DNA of 64,000 nucleotides from Rubripirellula reticaptiva (GTDB lineage: Bacteria; Planctomycetota; Planctomycetia; Pirellulales; Pirellulaceae), in NCBI RefSeq assembly GCF_007860175.1, contig NZ_SJPX01000006.1, positions 684,074-748,073 of the forward strand. The letters are read 5' to 3'. Positions within the stretch are counted from its first letter, which is position 1; the number at the start of each line of letters is the position of its first letter. A model generated the notes under the pieces. The model was not told the DNA's origin, did not search any database, and saw nothing but the letters and a program-made list of their open reading frames with translations. Made by a program: the position numbers and the translations under genes. Shown piece by piece: positions 9,393 through 19,718 of the stretch.

Positions 9393-9850
9393 GCGAAATG
9401 ACGCCCCCAACCTCGACTGCGATTTTGATAGCACAATTTCTATCGCAAGCTTCCACAGCGTAACGGAATCCACCGCTAGCCGCAGACGAGCTGATCGCAA
9501 CGCAGAAAGAATCGACGCGACGCTCGTCAACATTCTGAACGATGAACGCTCGCTTGCTGAACTCGTCACAGTTCTAGATGGCGCACTCAAAAGATGCGAG
9601 ACGACGTCGCCGCAACCTCGCGCTAAATCACTTAACACATTCGGCAAACAACAATCTGTAAAACGCTATTTTCCGAACCAGAAAATTTCGTCATTGAACA
9701 ATCGAAGACGAAAACCATGTCGCTTGCATGCGACTTTGCACCACCGACGCCCCCGTGAATCGGCAAATAGCTTTCCGGTTTCGGCAACTTCTTTCCAGAT
9801 ATCTGATGGGTCACCATTGAATTCAGCGTAATAATGCCGTATCGAAGGTT

Positions 9851-9867
9851 TCGGTACGAAAACTGCC
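9851..9867 (+). promoter_or_regulatory. Probable sigma-54 promoter of the peptidase-ligase operon
   Basis: TCGGTACGAAAACTGCC matches the RpoN consensus with GG at 9853-9854, GC at 9865-9866 and exactly 10 bases between. The TACG after GG matches the minus-24 consensus. The predicted transcript start near 9878 would give a leader of about 60 bases to the ATG at 9938. An NtrC-type activator with an intact GAFTGA loop is encoded at 2036-3502. This is an assignment by eye, without a matrix score. Confidence 0.5.
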
Positions 9868-9937
9868 CGTGAGCCGGTATTAGAAGTCAACACGACTCGA
9901 AGACAGCAAGGACCCAAAGTCCACGCGACGGATACGC

Positions 9938-10987
9938 ATGAAACTCTCTTACGCCACACACGAATTTCTACACCTGCTTCGCGCATTGGTTCGCGAACCG
10001 TCCGTCGTTGGCGTGGAAGATGCTTTCTTTCGAGTCCTTCGCCGAGAACTGGAAGAGTACCCGGTCAAGATCACGCGGTACCACGGCTTGCTTGTCGTTG
10101 AAGGCGATGAACCCGAAAGCGTTTACTTGTCGGCTCACGTCGATCGACACGGCTTGTTGTGCACTGGGCCGCGTGAATTCCAGTACGCCGCGTTCATCGC
10201 CGGCAACCGAGGCGAGTTGAACGGCGACTCGATTTCAGAACAATTTATGGAACTGATCGCCGGACGGTTTCGCGGTCAACGTGTCCAGGCTCACACGCCG
10301 TATGCGGGATCGTACCTAGGGCAGGGCACCATCACCGAATCGTATGTTTGTCCGCGACGAAAAAATCTGATCTTTGAAATTGACGGTCTCGATTACCTAC
10401 AACCCGCAACGCCAGTTTCTTTTGTCGATCGCCTGCAAGAAAAAGACGGCTACATTTCCGCTCAGCTCGATAACGTAATTTCGGTCGCGATGGTGATCGA
10501 ACTGGTGCGCCGAGGATTCGCAGGAACGGCTTTCTTCTCGGCCGGCGAAGAATCCGGACGTAGCTGGCGATTCATCGCCGAATGGTTTCAACGTCACGAT
10601 ACAACAACCGACCAATTGATCGTGCTCGACACGAGCCCATTTCCGACAGTCGATGATTGCGACCAACAAGATGTGGTGCTCCGCCATGGCGATTCCAACG
10701 CATTGTTCGACCCAGCCGCGACCGAGCGACTTCGCAAGTCGTGCGATCGGTTAGCGATCACCTACTGCTTCAAAGATGATTACATCCAGGCGCTCAATCG
10801 AACCCGCGAAAAACAGAGCTCGATCGGACGCACCGAACTAGGGCGATTGATCGCCGCCACGTCGGGCCAAGTGTCCGGCACAACTCTGCAATTGCCGACA
10901 TCGTCATACCACACTCAATTGGAAACCGCGTCGCTGATTAGCGTCGATGCGATGCTGCGACTGCTCTGTCATCGGTGCCAGCTTTGA
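9938..10987 (+). CDS. M42/M20-like zinc peptidase
   Basis: A 349-residue metallopeptidase-like protein. Candidate metal and catalytic residues appear in the order known for the family: His67 and Asp69 in SAHVDRHG, Asp178 in AQLDNV, Glu204-Glu205 in GEESG, Asp231 in VLDTSP and His325 in SYHTQ. Members are usually aminopeptidases with two zinc ions. No signal peptide is seen, so it should act in the cytoplasm. It is the first gene of the plus-strand operon, and its stop overlaps the GTG start of the next gene. In this setting it could trim the peptide made by the neighbouring ligases; the substrate is inferred only from context. Confidence 0.88.
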   Translation: MKLSYATHEFLHLLRALVREPSVVGVEDAFFRVLRRELEEYPVKITRYHGLLVVEGDEPESVYLSAHVDRHGLLCTGPREFQYAAFIAGNRGELNGDSISEQFMELIAGRFRGQRVQAHTPYAGSYLGQGTITESYVCPRRKNLIFEIDGLDYLQPATPVSFVDRLQEKDGYISAQLDNVISVAMVIELVRRGFAGTAFFSAGEESGRSWRFIAEWFQRHDTTTDQLIVLDTSPFPTVDDCDQQDVVLRHGDSNALFDPAATERLRKSCDRLAITYCFKDDYIQALNRTREKQSSIGRTELGRLIAATSGQVSGTTLQLPTSSYHTQLETASLISVDAMLRLLCHRCQL

Positions 10988-11718
10988 CGCACGAACTTGT
11001 CCTCGAAATTCAACCGCAGCCGACTCAAACGGCCTGTGGTCCAACCTGCTTGGCCGCTGTTTACGAATACTGGGATCGCCCCGTCGACCTGCACGAACTA
11101 GTTGGCAAGATCACCGAACTGGATACCGGCGGTACACTCGCAGTCGACTTGGCCTGCGACGCGCTCGAGCGTGGTTTCATGGCCGAGATCGTGACTTACA
11201 ACCTGCAACTGTTCGACCCAACTTGGTTCGACGGCGAGGGAGAAATGAAATCCGCCGACGAGTTAGTTAAAAAGTTGTCTCGGCAACTTGGTGCGAAACA
11301 ACATCGCACCGACATTGACGTCATGCGTTTGACGGCCGCGACGAATACTTACCTGCGATTCCTCCACCTCGGCGGCAAAGTACGCATGCAGCCGCTCGAT
11401 GACTTACTGCTGGTATCGATGATGGCACGCGAAACCCCTGTCCTTTGCGGACTAAGCGCGACCTACTTGTACCAAGAGTCTCGCGAGAAACCATCCGGGG
11501 ATTCAGACGATGAAGCGGGCGATCCAACCGGCCATTTCGTCGTGTTGCACGGATTTGATCCTATCAAACGAACAGTCTTGATCGCCGATCCGCTGCATCC
11601 GAACCCGATGGCACCGACCAATAAGTACATCGCTCCGCTATCGCGAGTTACGTCAGCAATTTTGTTAGGCATCGTGACATTTGATGCCAACCTGCTGACC
11701 ATCACCCTCAAGGATTGA
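10975..11718 (+). CDS. C39-like/papain-fold cysteine peptidase
   Basis: A 247-residue cysteine peptidase-like protein. The nucleophile region is TACGPTCLA with Cys21; the second catalytic residue is His187 in GHFVVLHGFD, followed by Asp205 in LIADPLH. This matches peptidase C39 proteins, which in other systems cleave after double-glycine leaders. There is no ABC transporter or membrane domain, so it is a free enzyme. The start is a GTG at 10975 overlapping the end of the M42-like gene by 13 bases. The RimK-like gene begins 10 bases after its stop. With the ligases nearby, it is a candidate for processing a precursor peptide or removing a tag. Confidence 0.85.
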   Translation: MPALTHELVLEIQPQPTQTACGPTCLAAVYEYWDRPVDLHELVGKITELDTGGTLAVDLACDALERGFMAEIVTYNLQLFDPTWFDGEGEMKSADELVKKLSRQLGAKQHRTDIDVMRLTAATNTYLRFLHLGGKVRMQPLDDLLLVSMMARETPVLCGLSATYLYQESREKPSGDSDDEAGDPTGHFVVLHGFDPIKRTVLIADPLHPNPMAPTNKYIAPLSRVTSAILLGIVTFDANLLTITLKD

Positions 11719-11728
11719 ACCGAGCTTT

Positions 11729-13195
11729 ATGAAAACGATTCTTGTTGCTGAATCCAATGACGACTGGATCGGCAACTTCGATGGTGTGGAAACCGTCGAC
11801 CCTCGCGATTACCTCTCTTCTCCAGATGCCAAGTCGCGTGGACGCACTCGCGTCTACAACCTAAGTCGATCCTATGCCTACCAGAGCATGGGCTATTACG
11901 TTTCACTGTTGGCCGAAGCCCGTGGTGAACGCCCCATGCCAGACGTCACCACAATCCAAGACCTGTCTGGATCAGCCGCCGTCCGATTAATTCCTCAACA
12001 TCTCGAAGAACTGATCGAAAGCTCGTTCAAAGGCCTTTCCAGCGATGAGTTCGTGCTGAGTGTCTATTTCGGCCAGAACCTGGCCAAGAAGTATGACCGC
12101 CTGGCCAAAGAACTGTTTAACCTATTTCAAGCACCGCTACTGCAATTCAAATTCACACGCCGCAGCAAATGGCGACTCCGACGCGCGTCAGCGGTCTCGC
12201 TGGGTAATGTCCCGGCACATCATCGAAAATTCGTCGCCGATGCAGCCAAGAAACACTTTGCTCGTGGTGTTTCCAGCCGTCCCAAACGCAAGTCAATGCG
12301 TTATGACATGGCGATTCTGCACAATCCGGCTGAAGGGGACTTGGCGCCATCCGACGAATCGGCGCTGAAAAAGATGGTCAAAGCCGCAGCCGCGGAAGGT
12401 ATCAATGCCGAACTGATCACACGATCTGACTCAAACCGATTGCTTGAGTTCGATGCGCTGTTCATTCGTGAAACGACGGCTGTCAACCATCACACGTATC
12501 GTTTAGCACGCCGGGCCGAAGCGGCCGGAATGGTGGTGATCGACGATCCGATATCGATCCTTCGATGCACCAATAAGGTTTACTTGGCCGAACTGCTGAC
12601 CCGTGCCAAAGTGCCGATCCCGCAGACCACAATCGTGCATCGTCGCAACGCAGATGAATTGGCCGAGACGCTTTCTTATCCGTGTGTGCTGAAACGGCCT
12701 GATAGCGCGTTTTCGCAGGGAGTGGTCAAAGCCGCCGACGCTGATGAATTGCAGGCGAGGCTGTCCGAATTTTTTGCTGATTCTGAGCTTGTAATCGCCC
12801 AGCAATACATGCGAACCGATTTTGATTGGCGGATCGGTGTGATGGACGGCCGGGCAATGTTCGCTTGCAAGTACCACATGGCGCGTGGTCACTGGCAGAT
12901 CGCGAAGCATGGCACCGAATCGGAATCGAAACCTCAGTTCGGTAAAGCTGAGACGATCCCTGTGGAAACTGCACCGCGAAAAGCGGTCGCGACCGCCGTC
13001 AAAGCCGCCAATCTAATCGGTGCCGGTTTATATGGCGTCGATGTCAAAGAGGTCGACGGACAGTTTTACGTCATCGAAGTCAACGACAACCCAAACTTGG
13101 ATTCCGGCGTCGAAGACGCCGTGCTGCGAGAAGAACTTTATCGCCGCATCATGGAATCGTTTGCCCGCCGAATTGAAGCCACCAAACAAACTTAA
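11729..13195 (+). CDS. RimK-like ATP-grasp ligase with RLAN-type N-terminal domain
   Basis: A 488-residue ligase. The N-terminal half (about 1-200), with YNLSRSYAYQSMGYYVSLLAE, matches the domain found in front of some RimK-like ATP-grasp proteins. The C-terminal half (about 205-475) is a classic ATP-grasp fold with VLKRPDSAFSQGV as ATP-binding loop, a metal-binding IEVNDNPNLD near the end and the FIRETT block before it. RimK-family enzymes add amino acids, often glutamate, to proteins or peptides at the cost of ATP. It lies between the C39-like peptidase and the GCS2-type ligase, 18 bases before the latter. The acceptor is unknown, and I would not call it ribosomal-protein S6 ligase. Confidence 0.92.
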   Translation: MKTILVAESNDDWIGNFDGVETVDPRDYLSSPDAKSRGRTRVYNLSRSYAYQSMGYYVSLLAEARGERPMPDVTTIQDLSGSAAVRLIPQHLEELIESSFKGLSSDEFVLSVYFGQNLAKKYDRLAKELFNLFQAPLLQFKFTRRSKWRLRRASAVSLGNVPAHHRKFVADAAKKHFARGVSSRPKRKSMRYDMAILHNPAEGDLAPSDESALKKMVKAAAAEGINAELITRSDSNRLLEFDALFIRETTAVNHHTYRLARRAEAAGMVVIDDPISILRCTNKVYLAELLTRAKVPIPQTTIVHRRNADELAETLSYPCVLKRPDSAFSQGVVKAADADELQARLSEFFADSELVIAQQYMRTDFDWRIGVMDGRAMFACKYHMARGHWQIAKHGTESESKPQFGKAETIPVETAPRKAVATAVKAANLIGAGLYGVDVKEVDGQFYVIEVNDNPNLDSGVEDAVLREELYRRIMESFARRIEATKQT

Positions 13196-13213
13196 CGATA
13201 AAGCTTTCCAATC

Positions 13214-14446
13214 ATGACACTGAAATTGTTTGACGCCTTTGGCATTGAAATGGAATACATGCTGGTCGATCGCGACACGCTGGGCGTGCGCCCGGTCGCC
13301 GACTCGCTGTTAGCGATTCTGACAGGCGGAAACATGGCCAGCGACTACGAGGCAGGTCCAATCACATGGTCCAACGAACTTGCGCTGCACATCATCGAGC
13401 TCAAAACAACGCTGCCAGTAACTAAGATTGGGTCGCTGCCATCGCAGTTTGAAACCGCCATTCGCAAACTTCGCCCCGCGATGGATCGATTAAATATTCG
13501 ATTGCTGCCCACCGCCATGCACCCGTGGATGAACCCCGCGGTCGAAACCATCCTGTGGCCGCATGAAAACCATGAAATCTATCGGACCTATGATCGCATC
13601 TTCAATTGCAAGTCGCACGGTTGGGCCAACGTTCAAAGCGTTCACTTGAACCTGCCTTTTGATGGCGACGATGAGTTTGCTCGTTTGCATGCGGCTGTTC
13701 GTTTAGTTCTGCCGATCCTACCAGCCCTGACCGCCAGTTCGCCAATCGTCGACGGGCAATACACTGGCAAGGCAGATTCTCGGATGCAGCACTACGCCGA
13801 CCATTGTAAAGCGATGCCGTCGCTGACCGGGCGTCTTGTTCCCGAGCCGTTGTTTGACGAGGCCAGCTATCGGAGTGAAGTGTTTGACAAGATCGCCAAA
13901 GATGTACGGCCACACGATCCACAGGGCGTGCTCGAGGTCGACTTTCTAAACTCGCGCGGAGCGATCGCGAGATTTGACCGTGGTTCGATCGAACTTCGCG
14001 TCATGGACGTGCAAGAGTATCCCGGTGCAGACGTGTCCATTTGCGCCGCCGCGATCGCAGTCATCAAATCGTTAGTAGCCCAGCAATGGTCGACGACCGA
14101 ACTGCAGAAAACAGCTTCGACAGATTCGCTACGAGCAATCCTGGATCAAGTCACCGTCAGCGCGGAAAATGCCTTGATCGACAATGCAGATTTCCTGGCT
14201 ATGTTTGACATTCAAAAATCGTCGTGTACCGCGAGACAGCTTTGGGGTGTCCTGCTTGAACGAGTGCGACGCGATGACACGGCGCTTGCAAATCTGTACG
14301 CACCGATCGAAATCATCATGGAACAGGGAACACTCGCGACCCGGATTCGCACCTCTCTTGGCGAAAACTTCGACCACGAAGAACTCCACAACGTGTATGA
14401 CCAGATCGCCGACTGCTTGGATACTTGGGAACCGTTCCAGCCATGA
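13214..14446 (+). CDS. GCS2-family glutamate-amine ligase
   Basis: A 410-residue member of the glutamate-cysteine ligase family 2 (COG2170/YbdK type). It has the N-terminal FGIEMEYMLVD substrate and metal site, the central NVQSVHLNLPF block and RFDRGSIELRVMDVQE in the C-terminal half. The family couples the gamma-carboxyl of glutamate to an amine using ATP. Beside a RimK-like ligase rather than a glutathione synthetase gene, it more likely makes a glutamyl amide or peptide than glutathione. Its last codons overlap the start of the N-formylglutamate amidohydrolase gene by 4 bases (ATGA), showing tight coupling. Confidence 0.9.
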   Translation: MTLKLFDAFGIEMEYMLVDRDTLGVRPVADSLLAILTGGNMASDYEAGPITWSNELALHIIELKTTLPVTKIGSLPSQFETAIRKLRPAMDRLNIRLLPTAMHPWMNPAVETILWPHENHEIYRTYDRIFNCKSHGWANVQSVHLNLPFDGDDEFARLHAAVRLVLPILPALTASSPIVDGQYTGKADSRMQHYADHCKAMPSLTGRLVPEPLFDEASYRSEVFDKIAKDVRPHDPQGVLEVDFLNSRGAIARFDRGSIELRVMDVQEYPGADVSICAAAIAVIKSLVAQQWSTTELQKTASTDSLRAILDQVTVSAENALIDNADFLAMFDIQKSSCTARQLWGVLLERVRRDDTALANLYAPIEIIMEQGTLATRIRTSLGENFDHEELHNVYDQIADCLDTWEPFQP

Positions 14447-15144
14447 CTAGCCCAGAATGGTTGATCACGTGCGAACACGGCGGCAACCTGGTGCCCAAGC
14501 CTTTTCAATCGCACTTCGCGACACCCGGTGCGGCCAGAGCCCTCAACAGTCACCGCGGCTATGACCCCGGTGCACTGGAAGCGGCGACGCAGTTCGCAAA
14601 AGCTCAAGTTGCGGAACTAATCTCATCAGAAACCACTCGGTTGCTTGTCGACCTAAACCGATCACAAGACAATCCGGGCCTGTATTCCCCGTTCACATCT
14701 AATCTTTCCGCTAGCCAGCGAGCCACGTTGCTGGACGACTGGTACTACCCCTACCGCAAACAAGTAGAAGGCGAACTTCGCAGTCGAATTCAATCCGCCG
14801 GCTGTGTCGTCCATCTGTCCATTCATACGTTCACGCCACGTTTCAAAGGAACATGGCGTCCCATCGATGTTGGTTTTCTTTTCGATCCTGTGCGAGCCGG
14901 TGAAGCAGCTTTTTGCCAAGCTTGGCTTAGCGACGTGAAAAGAAAGCATCCGCGCGTTCGAGCGGTCGCCAACCAACCTTACGCCGGAACTGACGACGGA
15001 TTCACAACTGCCCTACGCCAAAAGTTCGCAGACTCAAATTACCTTGGCATCGAAGTCGAGATCAGCCACCGGTTTTGGAAGCGATCGCCGCAAAGCCAAA
15101 AGAACATAGTCCGAGCATTGTTAGAAACGATTCCGCCACATTGA
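14443..15144 (+). CDS. N-formylglutamate amidohydrolase-like enzyme
   Basis: A 233-residue protein with the metal site TCEHGGNLVP at residues 9-18 and later family blocks VDLNRS and HLSIHTFTP. Known members hydrolyse N-formyl-L-glutamate or related N-acyl acidic residues. No histidine-degradation genes are nearby, so the substrate may instead be a blocked glutamyl group on the product of this operon. The ATG at 14443 overlaps the preceding stop. It is the last gene of the plus-strand operon, and the convergent RND pump gene ends 37 bases downstream. Confidence 0.88.
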   Translation: MTSPEWLITCEHGGNLVPKPFQSHFATPGAARALNSHRGYDPGALEAATQFAKAQVAELISSETTRLLVDLNRSQDNPGLYSPFTSNLSASQRATLLDDWYYPYRKQVEGELRSRIQSAGCVVHLSIHTFTPRFKGTWRPIDVGFLFDPVRAGEAAFCQAWLSDVKRKHPRVRAVANQPYAGTDDGFTTALRQKFADSNYLGIEVEISHRFWKRSPQSQKNIVRALLETIPPH

Positions 15145-15181
15145 CAAACACCTTGTTGCGGAAGCTCGCGGTCACAATCAC

Positions 15182-18100
15182 CTAGCTTGGATTGGCTTCC
15201 TTGGGTTGGTGCGGTGCGAACATTCCATACATCACCGGCAAGACCAGCAAGTTCACGATCGTCGCACCGAACAGACCACAGAGAATCACCAGGGCCATCG
15301 GATACTCAATTTCTTGACCGGGAAGCTCGCCGGTGTAGATCAGCGGAACGAGCGCTAGCCCGGTTGTCAGCGCAGTCATCAGAATCGGCGCCAGGCGTTC
15401 TTCAGCCCCGCGCAGAATCAACTCCATTGCCGTGATCGTCGGCTCTTCTTCGGCGAGGTGCCGATAATGACTGATCAACATGATCGCATTGCGTGCTGCA
15501 ATACCAAGCACCGTCACAAATCCAACGAGCGAGCCTAATGAGATGATGCCGCCACCAGCGAAAACACCTAGCAAGCCACTGGCCAACGCGAGTGGCAAGG
15601 CGAGCAGGATCAACAGCACCAATCGCCAGCTTTCAAAGTCGATGTACAGAATGATCGTGATCGCCAAGATCGAACCGAGCGACAGTAAAAGTAAACGTTG
15701 GCGAGATGCCTTGGCTTCCGCATATTCGCCCAGGAACTCGGGGTGATAGCCAGTCTTAAATTTCACGTTCGCAAGAACTGCGGCTTCGATTTCAGTCGCG
15801 ACCGACGCCAAATCGCGGCCTTCGACGTTGCAGGTCACGTCAAGACGACGCGAGGCTCCTTCACGCTGGATAACGTTCGGAGCCGGAACGACGGTCAGAC
15901 TGGCGACACTTGAAAGCGGTACCTGCGCACCCGAGGGCGTATCGATCATCAGATCGCCCAATGTGGCCAAGTCGGTGCGCAATTTGGCTTCGCCGCGAAC
16001 AACGACAGGAAAGATCGCTTGGTCACGATACATTTCGCCAAATTGCGTTCCATTGACCAGCGTCGTGACGTTATTCATCAACATCCCAGGCGTCAAACCA
16101 AACTGTGACGCCGCCTCGACTTTCATGTCGATTGCAATTTGCGGCACAAGAACTTGCGGTTCGACTTTCAAGGTAGCCACACCTTCGATTGGCTTAATGA
16201 CCGATTCAATTTCCTTAGCGGTTGCACGAAGTTGATCTAAATCGGGCCCATAAATGCGAACGACGATCGAAGCACTCGTACCGGTCAGGACTTCTTTGAT
16301 TCGCTCGGTCAGATACGTTAACAAGTCGCGATACAAACCTGGATAACCGTCGACGATCTCTTGGACTTCGGCAACCGTCGCATCGTAGTCCTTGGTATCA
16401 TCGATGCTGATCCAGAGTTCGGTGAAGTTCGGTCCGACAACTTCGTCCGCAACGGTTGCACGTCCGATGTGCGATCCAAAGTTACGGACGCCGTCGACCG
16501 CCATCAATTCGTCGCTGGCCCGGATCGTGATGCGGTTCATCGCGTCGATTCCAATACCAGGTTTTTCGACCCAGTGCATCAGGAAGTCGGTTTCACGAAA
16601 TTTCGGCATCAACCGTTCGCCGAGCATTGGAATCGTCGAAACCAAACAGCCAAACAGAACCAAGGTGACAGCGATGGTGCCCCATTTGAGCCGCAGCGAT
16701 AAGCCCAAAACCGTACGGTAGATTCGTTTGAACAAACGAACCAGTAGCCCATCGATGCTGCGACGTTCAGCCGACTTGGGCAACAGAATCAACGACATTG
16801 CGGGCGTCACTGTCAATGCAACGAACAGCGACGCAAGGATGGCCAAGATGTAAGCAGCGGCCAACGGCCTGAAGAACGCCCCGGCAAGGCCAGTAAGAAA
16901 GAACACGGGCAGAAACGCAAGAACGACAATCACTGTCGCATAGACGACGGCGCTTCGAACCTCCATCGACGCTTCCAACACGACCGCGAAATTGCTTCGT
17001 GGCTGCTTCAGCTTCGCGTTCAAACGCAGTCGCCGCATGATGTTCTCAACGTCGATGATCGCGTCGTCGACGACTTCACCTAGTGCAATCACCAATCCGG
17101 CTAAGACCATCGTGTTGACGGTGCCGCCGCGATAGTAAAGCACCATCACAGCCGCCAGCAGCGAAAGCGGGATCGCGGTGGCACTGATGACCGCACATCG
17201 CCAATCAAACAGAAACAGCAACAGCACGATCACCACCAACACACAGCCAACCAACATCGAATGGCCGAGGTTCGCCAGGGCTCGTTCGATGAACGTTGCC
17301 GGACGAAACACCGTCGTGTCATATTCAACTTCGCCCATCGCAGGCTTCAGCTCGGCCATCGCCTTCTCGACATTGCGAGTCACGTCGAGCGTGTTGGCCC
17401 ACGGTTGCTTTTCCACAATCAGCAGCAAGCCCAGCCGACTGTTGATGATTGCATCGCCAATCGGGGGCGCGTAATCGTAGGTAACCTCCGCGACGTCTTT
17501 CAATCGCAGCGGTGCCGAGACGACGGCGGGCCCTGTGGCGGCCGCCGAGGGAGCACGAAAACCGACAACAATCTCGCCGAGTTGCTCGGGCGTATACACA
17601 GCTGGTACGTGACGAAGAGCCAGACGTTGATTGGCGGTGTCGACAAATCCACCCGCGCCGACCGCCGTCGCATCGCGAACCGTTTGCAAGATCGCGTCCA
17701 GGGTCAGACTGTTTGCACGAAGCCGATCAGGATCGACGACCACTTGCAATTGCGGTTCCTTCTCGCCCCATACCGCAATGTTGGCCACGCCTGCGATCGA
17801 CATCAATCGCGGACGAATGGTCCACTTCGTTAGCACCGTCATTTCCATTTGCGACTGTGTGTTGGACCAAAGCCCGATCTTCAAACAGCGGCTAAGTGAC
17901 GATAGCGGCGGCAAGATCACCGGCGGTCTGGCGACCATCGGCAGCGTCCTTGCAGCCAGCGCGAGACGCTCCTGCACCAATTGCCGTGCGGTAAGCAGAT
18001 CCGTACCCGGTTCAAAGATCAATCGCACACTCGACAGCCCCAGCACGGACTTGGATCGCACGGTCTGAACAAAGGGAATGCCGTTGACCGCGTTCTCGAT

Positions 18101-18301
18101 CGGAACCGTGATCAGACTCTCGACGTCCTCGGTTGAGATCCCGGGCGCTTCGGTTTGGATTTCCACAAGTGGCGGAGCGAACTCGGGAAATACGTCAAGC
18201 GGCACCGAGTCAGACGTGCGAACGCCAACAATGACAAGCGCGACGGCGAGAACGAGTACGAGCAATCGAAATTGCAATGATGTCTTGATGAGCCAGTTCA
18301 C
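15182..18301 (-). CDS. RND heavy-metal efflux pump, CzcA/CusA type
   Basis: A full-length inner-membrane RND pump of 1039 residues. It has an N-terminal transmembrane helix, two large periplasmic loops and two blocks of hydrophobic helices. The proton-relay acidic residues appear in [18 protein letters not shown] of helix 4, as in the heavy-metal-efflux branch. I see no obvious Met cluster of the CusA kind in the periplasmic part, so the metal cannot be assigned. The gene overlaps the upstream fusion-protein gene by 4 bases. Together with the TolC-like gene it makes a CzcCBA-type operon read from 21134 to 15182. Confidence 0.93.
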   Translation of the reverse strand: MNWLIKTSLQFRLLVLVLAVALVIVGVRTSDSVPLDVFPEFAPPLVEIQTEAPGISTEDVESLITVPIENAVNGIPFVQTVRSKSVLGLSSVRLIFEPGTDLLTARQLVQERLALAARTLPMVARPPVILPPLSSLSRCLKIGLWSNTQSQMEMTVLTKWTIRPRLMSIAGVANIAVWGEKEPQLQVVVDPDRLRANSLTLDAILQTVRDATAVGAGGFVDTANQRLALRHVPAVYTPEQLGEIVVGFRAPSAAATGPAVVSAPLRLKDVAEVTYDYAPPIGDAIINSRLGLLLIVEKQPWANTLDVTRNVEKAMAELKPAMGEVEYDTTVFRPATFIERALANLGHSMLVGCVLVVIVLLLFLFDWRCAVISATAIPLSLLAAVMVLYYRGGTVNTMVLAGLVIALGEVVDDAIIDVENIMRRLRLNAKLKQPRSNFAVVLEASMEVRSAVVYATVIVVLAFLPVFFLTGLAGAFFRPLAAAYILAILASLFVALTVTPAMSLILLPKSAERRSIDGLLVRLFKRIYRTVLGLSLRLKWGTIAVTLVLFGCLVSTIPMLGERLMPKFRETDFLMHWVEKPGIGIDAMNRITIRASDELMAVDGVRNFGSHIGRATVADEVVGPNFTELWISIDDTKDYDATVAEVQEIVDGYPGLYRDLLTYLTERIKEVLTGTSASIVVRIYGPDLDQLRATAKEIESVIKPIEGVATLKVEPQVLVPQIAIDMKVEAASQFGLTPGMLMNNVTTLVNGTQFGEMYRDQAIFPVVVRGEAKLRTDLATLGDLMIDTPSGAQVPLSSVASLTVVPAPNVIQREGASRRLDVTCNVEGRDLASVATEIEAAVLANVKFKTGYHPEFLGEYAEAKASRQRLLLLSLGSILAITIILYIDFESWRLVLLILLALPLALASGLLGVFAGGGIISLGSLVGFVTVLGIAARNAIMLISHYRHLAEEEPTITAMELILRGAEERLAPILMTALTTGLALVPLIYTGELPGQEIEYPMALVILCGLFGATIVNLLVLPVMYGMFAPHQPKEANPS

Positions 18302-19578
18302 TTACCGGCTCCGAATTCGGTACCGAACAACTCGGCGGCACCGTCGACCACGACTTTTGTTCCCACCGGCGGGCCCGACGCCAACACGGCTTCGTCACCG
18401 TCGACGAACCGGACACTGACTCGGCTGCGGGTGTACTGTCGATCGCCGGTCATCGCGTAAACCCAGGCGTTGCCGTAGATATCGAACAAGATCGAACCAT
18501 TGGGAACGATCAAAGATGACTCGGCCTTTGATGTCGGCAATTCAACACCGACTCGTTGACCGGGACGCAGCCCCAGTTGGCGGTTGTCGACTTCATAATA
18601 CAGATCGGCGGACGAAGTCATCGCATCCGCTGTCGGCGGAGCGGAAATCGGATTCGCGATCGCGGATTGAGAAAGTGCGTCACCGGACAGCGAGACAAGA
18701 TTGGCGGGTTGTTCGACTTGAATACTTGAAAGCATGTCCACAAATACCGGAACACGAATCCAAATCTTGTCCATACTGACGACTTCAAACATTACCGCGC
18801 CGCTGGCAACGGTTTGCCCTTCGCTGACTTCGATACGATTGACCAATCCGCTAATCGGCGTCGTCATCGGTAGTACCGAGGCTTCGCCTTCGGGATTCTT
18901 GACGTCTAGCATCGTTAGCAATTCGATCAGTTGCTTTTCACGTTCCTCGGCGGCAGCGAGATTTGATTTCGCAATGTTCAGCGCCGCTTCGGCATCGTCA
19001 ACGGCGCGACGGGCACCGGCACGGTCGGCAAACAATTTCGTGGCTCGATCGAAAGCAATCTGGGCACCTTCGACTTCCGCCTTGCCGCGGTCCACATCAC
19101 CGGCCGCAACGGTTTGCGCGGCCATCATGTTGGCTTGGGCTGCAACAAGCTGGACTCGTTCGGCGGGCGTCGGAACGTCACGCTCGGCCGACAGAAGCGG
19201 TTTTAGCGAAAACAGCGGTTGGTTCGCGATCACCTTCGTCCCTGGTACCGGCAATGAAACACGGCCTACACGTGTCACAACACCAGCCAAAGGAGCTGAG
19301 ACGATGATCGTACTTCCCGACGGGATAACCGCTTGCCCACCGAGCGACCGTCGCTGCGTGACTTCTTGCTCGACAACAGTTGCCGTTGTGATTCCCAGTC
19401 GCGAATTGGCATCGTCCGTCAACGTGATTCTGGCCAAATCCGTTTCAACCGGAAGCTTCTCGACCTTGGCCGGGCTGACGGATTCCTTTTTCGACGATTT
19501 GTCCGTCTTCGTGCCGCAGCCGACCAGCGAAGAAATCAGCAGGATCAGCGTGGTCGTCGGTTTGATGGATTTCAACAA
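18298..19578 (-). CDS. RND periplasmic adaptor (CzcB/CusB type), lipoprotein
   Basis: A 426-residue membrane fusion protein. The leader ends in the lipobox LVGC at about residue 21, so it should be lipid-anchored. Regions follow in the usual order: beta-barrel and lipoyl halves, a helical hairpin near residues 140-220 ([14 protein letters not shown] and [16 protein letters not shown]), then the second lipoyl half ([16 protein letters not shown]). The start codon is TTG at 19578, supported by GAGG seven bases upstream. The stop overlaps the pump gene by 4 bases. It links the RND pump to the TolC-like outer-membrane channel encoded 140 bases upstream. Confidence 0.92.
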   Translation of the reverse strand: MLKSIKPTTTLILLISSLVGCGTKTDKSSKKESVSPAKVEKLPVETDLARITLTDDANSRLGITTATVVEQEVTQRRSLGGQAVIPSGSTIIVSAPLAGVVTRVGRVSLPVPGTKVIANQPLFSLKPLLSAERDVPTPAERVQLVAAQANMMAAQTVAAGDVDRGKAEVEGAQIAFDRATKLFADRAGARRAVDDAEAALNIAKSNLAAAEEREKQLIELLTMLDVKNPEGEASVLPMTTPISGLVNRIEVSEGQTVASGAVMFEVVSMDKIWIRVPVFVDMLSSIQVEQPANLVSLSGDALSQSAIANPISAPPTADAMTSSADLYYEVDNRQLGLRPGQRVGVELPTSKAESSLIVPNGSILFDIYGNAWVYAMTGDRQYTRSRVSVRFVDGDEAVLASGPPVGTKVVVDGAAELFGTEFGAGK

Positions 19579-19718
19579 CGATTAACCTCGGGGAAATCGC
19601 GGCAAACACGAGCACAACCAACGTGGGCCGCAATACGTTACTAAAAGCATAGTTGCAAACCACTGTATTGGAATCCGACTCGCAGCTTGCGATCGCATTC
19701 TAATCGCGTTAGTCGTGC

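Larger units (their letters stand above)
9318..9937. promoter_or_regulatory. Divergent promoter region between the two amidoligase operons
   Basis: A 620-base region with no convincing gene. The plus-strand frame 9307-9831 and the minus-strand frame 9369-9647 lack family resemblance and probably occur by chance. Two structured elements stand out: a perfect 21-base palindrome at 9372-9392 near the minus-strand start, and a sigma-54-type site at 9851-9867 before the plus-strand operon. The size of the region, given how tightly the genes are packed on both sides, suggests complex control. Confidence 0.6.

Noticed and set aside
9384-9400. A sigma-54 site before the circularly permuted ATP-grasp gene on the minus strand
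   Set aside because: GG-N10-GC spacing exists, but the minus-24 box is only a run of G and does not resemble the consensus.
9307-9831. A 174-codon plus-strand frame in the divergent promoter region
   Set aside because: It starts at a GTG inside the ATP-grasp gene, covers both regulatory elements and shows no family resemblance, leader or ribosome site.
10975-11718. C39-like peptidase as part of a bacteriocin export system
   Set aside because: No ABC transporter, fusion protein or precursor with a double-glycine leader is present, and the enzyme has no membrane domain.
18734-19585. A 283-codon frame opposite the RND adaptor gene
   Set aside because: It is low-complexity Ser/Ala/Arg-rich sequence produced by the antisense of a well-supported gene.
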